From Crocodylus rhombifer (lineage: Eukaryota > Chordata > Crocodylia > Crocodylidae): DNA of 64,000 nt. Numbering within the stretch: position 1 is the first letter of the stretch; every line of letters starts with the position of its first letter. Below the pieces are notes generated by a model that was not told where the DNA came from, searched no databases, and was given only the letters and a program-made list of their open reading frames with translations. Both the position numbers and the translations under genes were made by a program. Location: assembly GCA_038503035.1 (NCBI GenBank), contig JAVSML010025537.1, positions 251,626 to 315,625 of the forward strand, given 5' to 3'. Shown piece by piece: positions 44,272-58,265 of the stretch.

Positions 44272-46488
44272 GGGCAGCAGTGACTACAAGATGATTGTTT
44301 TCAGAATCCTGATAAAGGAAGAAAGAAGAGCAGCAAAGTATGGGCCCTGGACTTCAAGAAAGCAGACTTTGACTCCCTCAGGGAACTGATGGCCAGAATC
44401 CCCTGGGAGGCCAGTCTGAGGGAGAAAGGAGTCCAGAACAGCCTGTATTTTAAAGAAACCTAACTACGGGTGCGGGAACAAGCCTTCCCGATATGCAGGA
44501 AGAGTAGAAAATGTAGACCAGCTTGGCTTAGCAGAGAACTCTTCAGCGAGCTTCAACACAAAAAGGAAGCTTACAAAGGGAAAACTTGAACAAAACTTGG
44601 GAAGAGTATAAGAATATGGCTCGGGTATGCAGGGATGAAGTCAGGAAGGCTAAAGCAAAATTGGAGTAGTAGCTAGCAAGGAACGTGAAAGATAACAAGA
44701 AGGATTTCTACAAGTATGCTAGCAATAGGTCAGGGAAAGTGTGGGTCCCTTACTCAATGGGGGAGCCAATCTAGTGACAGATGAGGAGGAAAAGGCTGGA
44801 GTACGCAATGCCTTCTTTACCTCAGTCTTCACAGGCAAGGTCAGCTCCCAGACTACTGTATCCAGCAGCACAGTTTGGGAAGACAGCGAGCAGTCTTCAG
44901 TGGTAAAAGAACAGGTTAGGGACTGTTTAGAAAAGCTGGACATGTCTGAGGTTATGGGGTCAAATGCAATGCATCTGAGGGTTCTGAGGAAGTTGGCTGA
45001 CGTAATTGTAGATCTATGGGTCATTATCTATGAAAACTTGTGGCTATCAGGGATGGTCCTAGACGATTGGAAAAGGACAAATATAGTGCCAACCTTTAAG
45101 AAAAGGAAGGAGGAGGATCCAGAGAACTACAGATTAGTCAGCCTCATTCTCAATCCCTGGAAAAATCATGGGAGCAGGTCCTCAAAGAATCCATTTCTAA
45201 GCACTTGGAGAAGAAAGTGATCAGGAACAGTCAGCATAGATTTACCAAAGGCAAGACATGCCTAACCAACCTGATTGCTTTCTGTGATGAGATAACTGGT
45301 TCTCTGGATGTGGGGAAAGCAGTGCACATAATATACCTTAACTTCAGCAAGGCTTTTGATATGGTCTCGCACACCATTCTTGCAAGCAAGCTGAGGAAGT
45401 ATGGGTTGGATGAATGGACTGTAAGGTAGACAGAAAACTTGCTGGACTGTCAGTCTCAATAGATAATAATCAATGGCTCAATGTCTACTTGGCAGCCAGT
45501 ATCAAGTGGACTGCCCCAGGGGGTCAGTCCTGGGGCTGGTTTTGTTCAATATCTTCATTAACAATCTGGAAGATGGGATGGTGTGTACCCTCAGCAAGTT
45601 CACGGATGACACTAAGCTGGGGGTGTAGTAGATGCACTGGAGGGTAGGGCTAGGATTCAGAGTGACCATGACAAATTAGAGGATTGGACCGAAAGTGATC
45701 TAATGAGGTTCAATAAGGAGAAATACAAAGTCCTGCACTTAGGATGGAAGGATGCCAGGCACTGCTACAGCCCAGGGACTGACTGGTTAAGTAGGAGCTC
45801 CGTGGAAAAGACCTGGGGGTTACAGCATACAATAAGATGGATATGAATCAGCAGCGTGCCCCTGTTGCCAAGAAAGCTAACAACATACTGAGCTGCATTA
45901 GTAAAAGCATTCCCAGCAGATCAAGGGAAGTAATTATTTTGCTCTATTCTGCACTGGCGAGGCCACATCTGGAGTACAGTGTCCAGGCTTGGGCTCCCCG
46001 CTATAGAAAGGATGTGGAGAAGTTGGAGAGAGTCCAGCAGAGGGCAGTGAAAATCTTTAAGGGGCCGGGGCACATGATTTATGAGGAAAGGCTAAGGGAA
46101 CTGGGTTTATATTGTCTGCAGAAGAGAAGACTGAGAGGAGATTTGATAGCTAGCTATCTAGACTTTAATTTAATTACCTGAAGGCTGGTTCCAAAGATGA
46201 TGGAGCTAAATTGTTCTCAATGGAGGCAGATGACAGAACAAGGAACAATGGTCTGAAGTTGCAGCAAGGAAAGTTTAAGTTACATATTAGGAAAAGTCTT
46301 TCCCACGGGGAGAGTAGTGAAGCACTGGAACAGATTACCTACTGAGGTGTTGGAATCTCCATCCTTGGAGGTTTCTAAGGCTTGACTTGACAAAGCCCTG
46401 GCTGGAACAATATCATTGGGAATGGTCCTGCTTTGAGCAGGACTCAACCTTCCAAGGTCCTTCCAACCCTATTCTTCTATGATTCTAT
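44272..46488 (+). mobile_element. CR1 LINE (inner copy) inserted in the outer CR1
   Basis: About 2.2 kb of plus-strand CR1. It begins near the end of the endonuclease domain (a DFKKADFDSLRELMARIPWE-like stretch around 44350) and runs through the RT to ttctatgattctatg at the 3' end. RT blocks are recognisable but broken: VGPLLNGGANLVTDEEEKAG, NSQHRFTKGKTCLTNLIAFC with IIYLNFSKAFDMVSH, then a stop after DEWTVR, then FTDDTKLG in place of FADD. The later blocks are SIPSRSREVIILLYSALARP and HLEYSVQAWAPRY. The element is flanked by gactt (44267-44271 and 46489-46493). It is 5'-truncated and inactive. Confidence 0.92.
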
Positions 46489-47000
46489 GACTTTCCACTT
46501 GTCCTTATTATAGCTCATCTCACTGCTTGTGGGCCATTTCTTAAGTCTATACTGGTCATTCTGGAGCCTAGCCCAACCCTCCGCAGGGTATGAAATTATA
46601 CCCAACTTTGTGCGATTCACAAATATGTTAAGTGTGCACTCAATCCTGTCATCTAAATCTTTAATGATGATATTAAACAATACCAGACCCTGGGGAAACC
46701 CCATTTGATACCTTTTCCCAACCAGACATTGAGCACAAGGATCCAAACAATTATGTATCCATGTTACAGTATTTCCACCTAGTCTGTATTTTCTTAGTTA
46801 GTTAATGAGACTAGCAAGATTTATGATGCTTTTTCCCAAGACAAAGTCAAGACACATCACATGCATTGCTCTCCCTACATCCACTTCACTTCATTATAGA
46901 AGGAAATAAGGTTGGTCAAGCTCTCTCTTGGTGAATCCATGCTGGCTATTCCTGATCACCTTATTCTCCTTTAGGAACTTCAAAACAGATGAAAATCTAA
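46489..47000 (-). mobile_element. CR1 LINE (outer copy), RT part
   Basis: Minus translation gives KENKVIRNSQHGFTK near 46920-46980, then FNIIIKDLDDRIECTLNIFV with NRTKLG where the catalytic Asp pair should be. It ends with ARLQNDQYRLKKWP and MSYNKDKWKV. The next residues (LHLG) are found at 44266, on the other side of the inner copy. Heavily mutated. Confidence 0.88.
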
Positions 47001-48357
47001 TATGAATTGATAGTGGCAAAATATTTCCAAATGTAATAAATGAAACTGATTGCTCAATTTCATACATTTTAAAGGGCCTAACTTTCGAAGTGTAGGTACA
47101 CAGAACATGAGCAAAAAGTTGAAGTTGTTTCCATCTAGGCACTCTTGGTATATCTGCTTCTCTTTCTTCCAGGTCTTCTACATCAAACCAATTGCCTGGA
47201 TACAATTCCTATGGCACAGGCCAGCACAAAAGGAAGGTCAGTTTCATCCTGAAGTATAAGGGGTTTGCCATCTTGAAATCCTTAGACAACACTTTAAAGA
47301 TTGTGAAGCTGCTAGAGTAAAATAGGTAAAAGCTGTAAAGAAACCTATACATACTAAAATGACCAAGAAAATGTTGTTAAGATTATATCTTTAAAAAATA
47401 AAAAGAGAAAAAACTTGACTCTGCTAAATTTGATGGCGGAGGCCTAGGTTTGTGCAGAACTCAAAGAAATTTACAAGACTTATTTTTCTTCCTTTCTATA
47501 AACATTTAGCAAACAGTGGTAGTGAATAGGAATACCTCCAGCATCTTATTAACAGCTAAAGTATCCTTTCAGCTAAAGCATGGCTCAGCTGAAACTTGAA
47601 CATTTAGACAAAATGGTTTGATAGAGACATACACTAAAGCTCCAGTAACAGTCCTGCAGCTTTCTAAATGACCAAGTTTTCACTTCAAAGCTGATGTTGC
47701 AATATGGGTTAAGAAAAGCTTTGAAGGAGTCTAACTTCTCTTGCTCCATATTTAAGACTGTCCTAAAAAGTTTATGAGAAGGGTGGGTTTTTTTGGTAGC
47801 ATCTTTTATTAAACTCATTCTATATAGGAGAGAAAAAAAATTAAGGAAAAGTAAATCTGGATTTTAACTTAAGAAATAGGATGAAGCCTTGTTTAAATGA
47901 CAAAAACTGGAGGCGTTGGCTATGCTACCATTCTCAAGATAAGCCTGACCTGAGCATACGTCTCAGGTGCTGTTTGCTGTAACAGATCTTGTAGAAGAGG
48001 TAATCATTTGATTTTCAAGGGATTTATCTAAAATAAACAAGAATTCAAACAATCAACATATTTAAAAATGATATTCATATTTGCTTGAAACCAGAATGAC
48101 ATCTCTTTACAAAGATTTTATTTAATAATGAGTTTAAAATAATTCAGATTAAATATGATGCATAATTTATTTTACTTTTTTCTGACTCACTGAAAAAGCA
48201 ACAATAGGGAGATTTCAGAAATGAGAGCTGTACTTATCTATATACATTCTCCTTACTTTTTACTACCATTTTGCCCCTCTCAGAATCTGAACATTAAGCA
48301 TCTCCTAAATTAGTCTTCCCCTAAATAAAAACATCAGCTTTTCACTTTGAGAATAAG
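47001..48357. other. AT-rich single-copy DNA
   Basis: Nothing recognised. Confidence 0.5.
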
Positions 48358-48671
48358 GCTTCTTGCAGACATTAAAAAAAACAAAAAGGTGCTTTACTTT
48401 AAACTCTGCATGCCCCCATGCCAAGCCCAGGGCACGCCCAGAAGAGGTAGCGCTTTAGTTGGACCCGGTTCACCCAACATCTGTATACATCAGGTGCTCT
48501 AGTGGGGCTTTTCTGGCACTTATAGCAGATTGAATCCACTATAAATAAAAGCACCAAAAGCCTATCAATACAGTCACTGCTGACTCAGGTTGAACTAAAG
48601 TGCTGCTTCTTCTGGTAAAGTGCAGGGGGTTTTTTTGTTCTGTTTTGTTTTGTTTAATGTCTGCAAGCAGC
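48358..48671. mobile_element. Short inverted-repeat DNA element
   Basis: gcttcttgcagacattaaa at 48358-48376 pairs with tttaatgtctgcaagcagc at 48653-48671. Inner portions also pair (tgctttactttaaac region versus gtaaagtgcag, and aaagtgctgcttcttctgg). It is 314 bp with no coding potential. The target duplication is not clear and the superfamily is unassigned. Confidence 0.7.
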
Positions 48672-48994
48672 CCAAGACTACAATACTGAAGTCAAAGGAG
48701 TGTGTGCAGCTTGCATAGATATATCTGGTTTAGCTTCAAACTAGCTACCTCAAATACCAATAGGAATGTAGTCACCCAACACTGATCTCCATTGGGGCTG
48801 CAAAACCTTCCATGAAAGTAGGTCAAATATGCAAGTGGCTAGCCTATGCTAAGCTCTGTATTGCCCTGGTAGCACTGGTGTCAGTATCTGAAGTGGCTAG
48901 TTTAAAGTTAGCTATTATAAATGCTGCAGTCACATCTTTAACTGGTAACTTTGCTTCAGAAAGTTTCAGATCAACCTTTGGCATTAACCACTTA

Positions 48995-49584
48995 GGGCAT
49001 GTGTACACGTGTAGACAAAACAGAGGCCCTAAATTGAAGTGGTGGGTTTTTAAAAACACTGGTTCAATTTAGGGCCCTTTAAACCCCCATGTTGTGCACA
49101 TACCTGAACTTACCTGCCTGTCTGGTGGCAGGGAGGGGAGGGTGAGCTGCTGGTGGGTGGAGCAGTCCCTTGGCTGCAGGGGGGTCTGGTGCTTCCCTCT
49201 GAGGCAGTGGCGCACCCCCACCCCAGGCAGCACCCACCTACAGGCACCTGGCTTGGGAGGTCCCAAGGGGCATCAGAGCTGCAGAGGGAAGCACCAGGCC
49301 ACCATGGCAGGCAGGCAGGCTCCAAGGGGGACAAAAAGAGATCTTGGATGGGGCCTGCCTTCCTGGGTTGCTGCCAGGCTGCCTGTACAGCCCCTGAGCT
49401 CCACGGAGCCTCAGAAGAGTTTTAGTTTGCTGTGCCCCAAGCTTTTTAAGGCACATTACACTGCCGAATTTGCTACAGCGGCTGGAATTACCGCGCAATA
49501 TGCCGCCAATGCAAGCAAACACCAACACCATTAAAGTGGTGTAAAAGCATTTAACGTGTTTTAAAGTGTCATGCACATGTGCCC
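48995..49584. mobile_element. Non-autonomous hAT-like element (gggcatgtg end)
   Basis: gggcatgtgtacacg at the left is matched by the right end, whose reverse complement is gggcacatgtgcatgac. Flanks accactta and ttcattta share 5 of 8 bases, compatible with an old duplication. An early internal inverted repeat (ggccctaaattgaa and ttcaatttagggccc) lies at 49024-49077. The GC-rich core at 49130-49420 gives artefactual open frames. Confidence 0.75.
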
Positions 49585-52041
49585 TTCATTTAGTCTATGT
49601 ATGGCCTTAAATTAGTTTTTTTAACTTGCACAGCCTTGATCAATGACTTTCACCGAATGCCAAAGAATAATAAAAAATTATGGTTTGTTGGTAGGACTGA
49701 AAAAGAAAAGCATTATTCCAAGTAAAGGGTGGGTTCTTGACAAAGAAGAAGGCTAATCATCTTGTTTTTCACTCTGCTTACTCAGATAATAAGTACCAAA
49801 GAACAGCAAAGAGGGTCAGGTAAAAGCAGAAATAATACACATTTTTACTGCCCCTCAAATTGGTACAAAAATTTACATAAGACTGGAAAATGTGCTGTTG
49901 AGAATTTTATCATCTGTTTACTCCACCTTTAAAACAAATGGCAGGAGAAGTCTCCAGTTGTGTAATTTTATTTCTATAATGAAGTGGGAAGCTCACAGAA
50001 ATCTACAGCGAATAATAGAAAAATGGCTGTGTCTTAAGATTCCGAAAGACTTTTCTTGCCACCTTGCCTAAACTGTTCCTTGATGATGACATTTCAAGGC
50101 TATCGCTTGAATTGAAACCTCACACACTCACAGATACACAATGATCTGTGTTGCATAGTCCCCAAAATGATTATAGAAGCTATGTATACCTGTGATGTAG
50201 TTACAGTATATTGTAACTCTTTTCATTTAGTTTTAATGTTTACATATGTTTGATGCAAGCTGGCATCAGTCTAATTCCTAGTGAAAAAAAACAAAAGGCA
50301 GATTACCTATAGTAGACTGAAAACCCAATGATTTATGACACTGTCACAACAAACATCTAGCAAAAAGGTTTTAGAGGTTTAAGGTGATATTACATTCCCA
50401 ATACAAACGTCTCTTCATAGAAACATGCTGCTTCAGACAAATGCATAAAATAAAGCATTTTCTCACCAGGAAAAAATCTGACTCAAGAGACCTTGCTGCA
50501 AGCAGTACAAAGGTATATCACTAATTTTGACCAGAGAAATGGACTGGATTTAAAAATGTCAGAAAAGCATATGCTATATTAGAAAAAGGCAACCCATTCT
50601 GTTCCACAGAACAACAGAGTAGGATTGCAAATGCAAAGATGTGTCTGGGATACCAGACCGGGAAGTAGCATGTGGGTTAATATCCTTTGTAAAACTAAAG
50701 CTGCTGCAACTACAATTATCAATGACACCTTGCAGAAGCGTTTAGAGAAATCCAGCTTTTGCAGTAGATAGTACCAGCATACCAGCAGGCTGCAGAGACT
50801 GCAGACAGGCCAACTGCACTATCTTGCTGTGGAAGCTAGGATATTTCCATTACTGGAAAAAACTATCTACTGTTCTGAACAATGACTTCCCTATCTTTTT
50901 TATTCCTCACAGTACAAATTTTACACAAGGGGCCTAATAATTAGCAAAAGGATGTAAAAGAAACTAAGCAGTTAAATCATCATATTGAACCTATTGGAAA
51001 CTAATTTTATAAAATGAGCAGTCAAAAGAGCAAGCACTTGGGAAGAAATCATGACTTCACTGGAATCAATCGATTTTTATCATTCATTTCAGTACAGAAT
51101 GTGTTTAGCCTTTGAACATCAGCAGAAATTTAGTAAGTCACTGAAATAAGAGACATTTCTCTGAGTATCATTCTTGGGGTTGTACGCTACCTTCCCATTA
51201 CGATTGCAGTTGACCACTAAAACGGATAGCAACAGCAGTCTCCAGTGCTGTTCAGAAGCAAGAAGGTGGAACTTAAAGCAGTGTAATTTTATGTGAACTA
51301 AAGAAGCTTGACAGCTAAGGACTTACTTTGATTAACTGAGAAAATTTGATTTAGAACTAAAGTCATTCACCAAGACAGGAGAACCAATTTTCAAGTAGAA
51401 ACAGGTTGAGGAAAAAATTCAGAACCACAGAATCCAAAACACAGAAGCCTTCTTTCATACCTTCTGCTATGTTATTTTTTCCCATCGCAATATGTTATAT
51501 CTTTGAATATCAACGCATTATCACATAGTAATGCAATTTCAGTATAGTTATTTTACTTTTATAATTCTACGATTATGGTGTGGCCTGTAAAAATACCAAT
51601 ATTTTCAGTACATCTACCAGTTCAATAGCTACCAAACAGAAGTAAGCAGAAGCCCTGGGCCACACACCAAAGTAATACCTGCTAGCCACCGTGCCAAAAT
51701 AGTTTAGATAACAAGTGGCTGAATTCTTGAGGCTCGCCTATAGTGCCCACACCACCAAAATCAAATCATAAATATGGAGCAGCATTACCACTGTCCTCCA
51801 ATAAGTGAGTTTTTCCAGTCCGATAGAGTTCCTTGCTGAGATGACAGAAAGGAACCTTGTCAAGACACACACGTTTCGTTATACAGTAAAATCTGATTAA
51901 TACACCACTTCTAGGAGAATGGCAAGGATGGTTAATTATCTATGACTAACCAATTATAAGTAGTTAGCCAGCTTTTTGTGAGATGTGTGTTGCACGCTAT
52001 ATTAAGACAACGTAAAGAATGATTTTTGATCATTATACTAA
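49585..52041. other. AT-rich single-copy DNA
   Basis: No exon, RNA gene or transposon was recognised. I specifically looked for minus-strand DIAPH3 tail exons here and saw none. Confidence 0.45.
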
Positions 52042-53150
52042 AGGTGCACTGATATATCGGTACTATATCATATTGTCACCGATAAAAGGAAAATTAACAT
52101 TATCAGCTATGAGCTTATGGCCAGTGTAGCCGATAATTTCCCTGATAAATAAAATATGCCTTCTGGCTGGGGCCCCTGTATGCCACGTGCATGAGTGCAG
52201 CCGCAGCACGCACATGGGCTAGAATACAGCTAGGCAGTGTTGACAGCGGCTCCCTGCAGGTAAGTATGTGGAGGGAAAGGCATAGGGGAGGGAAGGAGCA
52301 TGGCGGGGGGCAGATTGAGGCCCCCATGGTGAGGGACTAAGTGGGGCAGGAGCAGGAGCTGGGGGCAATGCCCAGCCAGGGTGGTGAATGGGACCCTAGG
52401 ACTGGGGTGGGAAGAGGGACAGAAGGGAGGGAGGGAACAGCTCCTCACCGCTGCACACACCCCCGGGGCAACATGGGGTAGCACATGCCCGCCCCCCCAC
52501 TGGATTTGTATGTGGGGCAGAGGTGGGCTGCCTGCTGTGGGCTCCCTGCCCTGCTGCCTTTGCCCCAAGAGAAGCACACTGCCTGCATGCTCCCTGCCCA
52601 TCCAGCTGCAGTGGTGGTGGTGGTGAGTTGTGCTTCCTGTTGCTGGACAGGCAAGGGACACGTAGCCAGTGTGCAGCTCCTAGGGCAAAGGCAGCAGAGC
52701 AGAGAGCCACGAGCCTGCAGCAGGCTTCCTGCCTCTGCTCTCACACCGCTCAGCTCTGCTCTTAAAAGCACCGTTGCACTTAAAAATGGTGGCGGTGGCA
52801 CTTGAAATAAAGCTCATTTTATGAGGTTTAGTTCAAGTGCCCTGCCATCATTTTTAAGCATGGGGATGCTGAGCCCATGGACAAGCTGCTCACAGATCCT
52901 TCCCGCTCCCCACCCCAGCCCTGGGGTCCTATTCACTACTCTGGCTGGGCAGTGCCCCCAGCCACTGCCCCTGTCCCACTCCCTCCCTCACTGATTTATA
53001 TTCTGCTTATTTGGAAAACAGTTTTTAACTATAAGGAACTAAACAAACCAAAACAAAACCCACCTACTTTGGTTTTTACATGATACCTAAATTGGACAGA
53101 AGTGGATGGCACTTGCCCAATAAATATTGTTATCTGCCCCACACAGATGG
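52042..53150. mobile_element. hAT-like element with ggtgcactgatatatcgg end, partial
   Basis: The left end aaggtgcactgatatatcgg followed by caccgataaaagg and gccgataatttccctgataa is typical of a vertebrate hAT family with gtgcaccgat termini. The core (52170-52980) is GC-rich with open frames in all phases, which are artefacts. A matching right terminus was not found, so the right limit is a guess. Confidence 0.65.
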
Positions 53151-54165
53151 GTGGATTAATTTTTTCAAGCTTTGCTCATAATTCTCTTTGACTGCATTGC
53201 GTTTCAGGGAGTTGATTCTAGATATGTCTCTGGAACATGCATTAGCAAAGCACATCTATTATTGGTGAAGCTGTTAGTCCTCATTACCAGGGACAAACAA
53301 CAGAAGTACTTGACCTTCAGTCCCAGTCCCTAATATTTCCCCCTTGTTTTAGTTCAAGATAAGATCGATGCTTTTACTGCATTGAGACATAATCTCTGGC
53401 ATCCATTAGTTTCTATGCTTTGTTCAGGACAAATACTAAATCAATGCGCAACCAAGCAGCTATTGAAGTTTACTAGTACATATGATTCCAATTTAGAACA
53501 ATTGGCATGTGATACTCCTTGTATAGGTACTATATTGTAAAATGAGACTGAACAGCCTATAATCCTAACTTCTAAAACAGATGGAGAGACAAAAAAAACA
53601 AAAAAGAATTTGGACTACTAATTTTTAACCATAAAATTACTTTAGCTCCTATATTGGAGGAGTATTAAGTGAGCTTTTAATTTTTTTTAATTAAAATTCT
53701 TGGTCTGATAATTACTTCCCCAGTGTAACTTACCAGCTACACAGACAAGTTTGAGAGTAAGGACCGTATCACTACATCAGGCACAAATCTGCCTGGGAAA
53801 TCTGATATATAGTTGTTGGTGATAAATAGTCAAAACAAAGATAGCATAAACAAATCCAGGATTTGTCTTCTGAAAAAACTGTCATAACTGAATTAAATAT
53901 AAAGACATTCCAAAAAATTAGGAACATAAAATTAAAAGCATTATATATATGTTTTGGTTAGTGAATAAGTTATGCTATACAGTCTTAAAAGATAAACTCA
54001 CAGCAAGCAGACTATTACCACAAATTACCATCTGAATGTCAAGCATGAATAATTATGAGTGGAATTAGGAAAAGCTATAAGCATGATAGCCATATTTGGC
54101 TCAAAATATAGAACTAGTGAGTTTACAGTCTAAGAGATGTCAAAAAGCCAAACTTGCTGCTACAA
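53151..54165. other. AT-rich single-copy DNA
   Basis: Nothing recognised. Confidence 0.5.
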
Positions 54166-54173
54166 CCCATAAT

Positions 54174-54780
54174 TAGGGGCCACTTAACTTTTGGTGAAAC
54201 AAAGCAATTTTTGCAGCTTGGTCACAGTACAAAGAGCTGATTTGGCAGGCATTTCCGAGCGGTCCTGCCCCTTGCCACTGACTGGCTATACCATATAATT
54301 TGATAGCAAATTCCACGGAAAGTAAATTATATAATTTATCATATTACTATATATCTAAATATTACATTTAAATCTAAATTTAAATACATTATAGATATAA
54401 ATGTATATATAATACAAATTATAACTATCATCATAATTTATTATGATATGCAACTTTGTACAAAAAGTTTAGAAATACTAATTAATGAGAACCTTAATAG
54501 AAACATTTTCACTTGACTGAATGGCACCTTCACTTAGGCTACATCACTAGCAGACGGTAACTCTCAATCACATGATCTACGGCTGCAGCGATTGTCATCT
54601 TATCTTTGTATTGGGGCAAGCATTGGGACATTCTAAAACAGTATACTATATGAATAATATACTGGCGGGGGGGTTAGGTTTATTTCATGGAAAATCATGG
54701 CCAGTGCAATGTTTCCTAGTGATTGCAGGCAATCCTATTTTTCGCAGTTTCCATGAAACCACGAATTAAGTACACCCCTA
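54174..54780. mobile_element. Complete hAT element with perfect target duplication
   Basis: The left end taggggccacttaa (54174) and right end ttaagtacacccct-a (ending 54780) are inverted repeats. They are flanked by identical cccataat (54166-54173 and 54781-54788). It is 607 bp. Subterminal text (ttcgcagtttccatgaaacc, acgaattaag) matches the 19049-19463 element in inverse orientation. The centre (54290-54500) is very AT-rich. No transposase. Confidence 0.93.
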
Positions 54781-54788
54781 CCCATAAT

Positions 54789-56238
54789 CTATCAGAAGTG
54801 GGGTTACAATTTTCTTGTCCTTTTCCAGAACTGACAATACAGAAAAAACTCTGACTTTCCTTGAAAACGAGAATTTAGTAACAAGTAGGAAAGTGACTGC
54901 AAACTAAAACTTAGAGTTGGATTATCAAGTTTTACCTCCTAAACAAATATTTGAAATGAATGTCAAATCCTTAGTCATGAATTTCATTCCGTCTGCTTAT
55001 TGTACCTATCAGATCCTTAAATCAAACTAAAATTTTTCAGAATGTAAAGGTCTCACACTTAAAAAACTACAACTCATGTTTGAAATATCCTTTCCAATTA
55101 GAAAATGATACCATGACATCGGACAGAGTACAATTGACTGAAAAGAAAAAACATTTTCATGCAGAAATGTATATTTCAACCAAAAAAAATTAACAGTAAC
55201 AATTTTATAATAAATTAGGAAAATTTTACTTCAAATGACACTAATAAACAATTATCTAAATTCTGACTGCCCATAAGTCCCTTCCTGTTACAGATGTTTT
55301 AAGAAAAATAACGACTAACATAAGAATTATTAAACCCTCAATAAGCTGTGATGGCATCCCCTTTACCATTTATTTTGAGTAGTTATCTTAGCCATTTCCC
55401 CACCAAAAGATGAAAAAAATTAACAAAAAATGCCAAGGCCATTTTGTCAAGTTTCACTTAAAAATGTTTAAGAATGATGCCAAGTATGAAAACTTCATAC
55501 TGAGATGACTAATTTCAGTGATTGAAAACAAGTTTTTTTCTTCTTTGTACACTTAACAATAATGTAACAGCATTATGTTTATTATCTAACACAAGGCAGG
55601 CATTAAAAATAAGGACCCTGGATCCTGACTTTAAGTTTAAGCATTTAAGTAGTTCCCATCAGTTCATTGGGCAATTCATGGATATAATTTAAGCAAATAA
55701 ATAAATTACCTCTGGGCCATGCTTATTAGCAATATTTGATCATGAAGTCTTCTGTGACACTGTCGCAGTCACTTTGCTTATACGCAGTCATTTAGTTTGC
55801 TGTCACTTTGCTGATACGATATTACTTTTATTTTATCAAATTAATACTTAATACAATGTTAGTAGGGTATACCCTGCTGCTACTCTGCTATTCAAAAAAA
55901 CTGACAAATGAAGATAAATGGGGTGAAGGCATATACATCTCTTATCCACCGTTATTGATATTTTGCTGCAACTGTGTTGGCAGACACAGCGAAATTCTAT
56001 AGCTAAAACAAAATAAAAACTAAAATGAAGAGCAAAGAATAGATCAGTTTGGCACGTGATCATTTTAAGGATGCAGTACAGTAGGCAGATTATCCTTAAA
56101 CAACTAAGTTCCAATACTTCATTTCACTATTCCAATACTATGGAAAACTGAAAATATCACTGCAGTCTTCTGAAAGCACAGGTCAACACGATAAGCTGAG
56201 ATAAGAAGAGCATGCAATTTATGAATATAGGTTATTAC
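54789..56238 (-). other. Putative DIAPH3 intron, no further exon seen
   Basis: AT-rich single-copy sequence lies downstream of the last recognised DIAPH3 exon, up to the hAT element ending at 54780. I looked on the minus strand for the remaining DIAPH3 C-terminal codons and saw none. An overlapping pair of short open frames at 55808-56114 looks like chance. Confidence 0.5.
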
Positions 56239-56298
56239 CATGGTTACAAGCTTTCAGAACGGGCCTCTGAGTGGTTGGGCTCAGATTTTGTGGTATGT
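56239..56298 (-). CDS. DIAPH3: DIAPH3 exon downstream of the DAD
   Basis: This 60-nt minus-strand exon lies 450 bp downstream of the DAD exon. Joined in phase it encodes DIPQNLSPTTQRPVLKACNH plus the first base of the next codon. From memory of the family, mammalian DIAPH3 continues after the DAD with a closely similar stretch containing LSP and QRPVLK and CNH; DIAPH1 and DIAPH2 tails differ, so this supports DIAPH3. The acceptor is cttgcttttacag right of 56298; the donor is CATG/gtaata left of 56239. The exon is again phase 1-1. Its role beyond being part of the unstructured C-terminal tail is not visible. The remaining C-terminal residues and stop codon must lie further left or outside the window; I did not find them. 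Confidence 0.88.
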
Positions 56299-58129
<1,831 letters not shown>

Positions 58130-58265
58130 TGGACCAGAAAGGTGACTAGCCACGTTAGCTTGAAATCAGACAGAAGGTAGGGCAGGGCAATACCTTAGAA
58201 ACTAACTTTTCAGAGAGGCATGAGCTTTCACAGTCAACAACCTATTCCATCAGATGCTATGAATG
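58130..58265 (-). mobile_element. PLE-type 3' tail, minus strand
   Basis: The reverse complement reads gcatctgatggaataggttg, then tgtgaaagctcatgcctctc and gttagtttctaaggtattgc. This is the widespread amniote tail of the form catctgacgaagtggg...cgaaagctcatgc...gttagtctataagg. I assign it to the PLE group by resemblance. Confidence 0.65.

Noticed and set aside
49069..49576. Open frames on both strands
   Set aside because: Core of the hAT-like element at 48995-49584.
52115..52805. Open frames on both strands
   Set aside because: GC-rich core of the hAT-like element at 52042; composition artefact.
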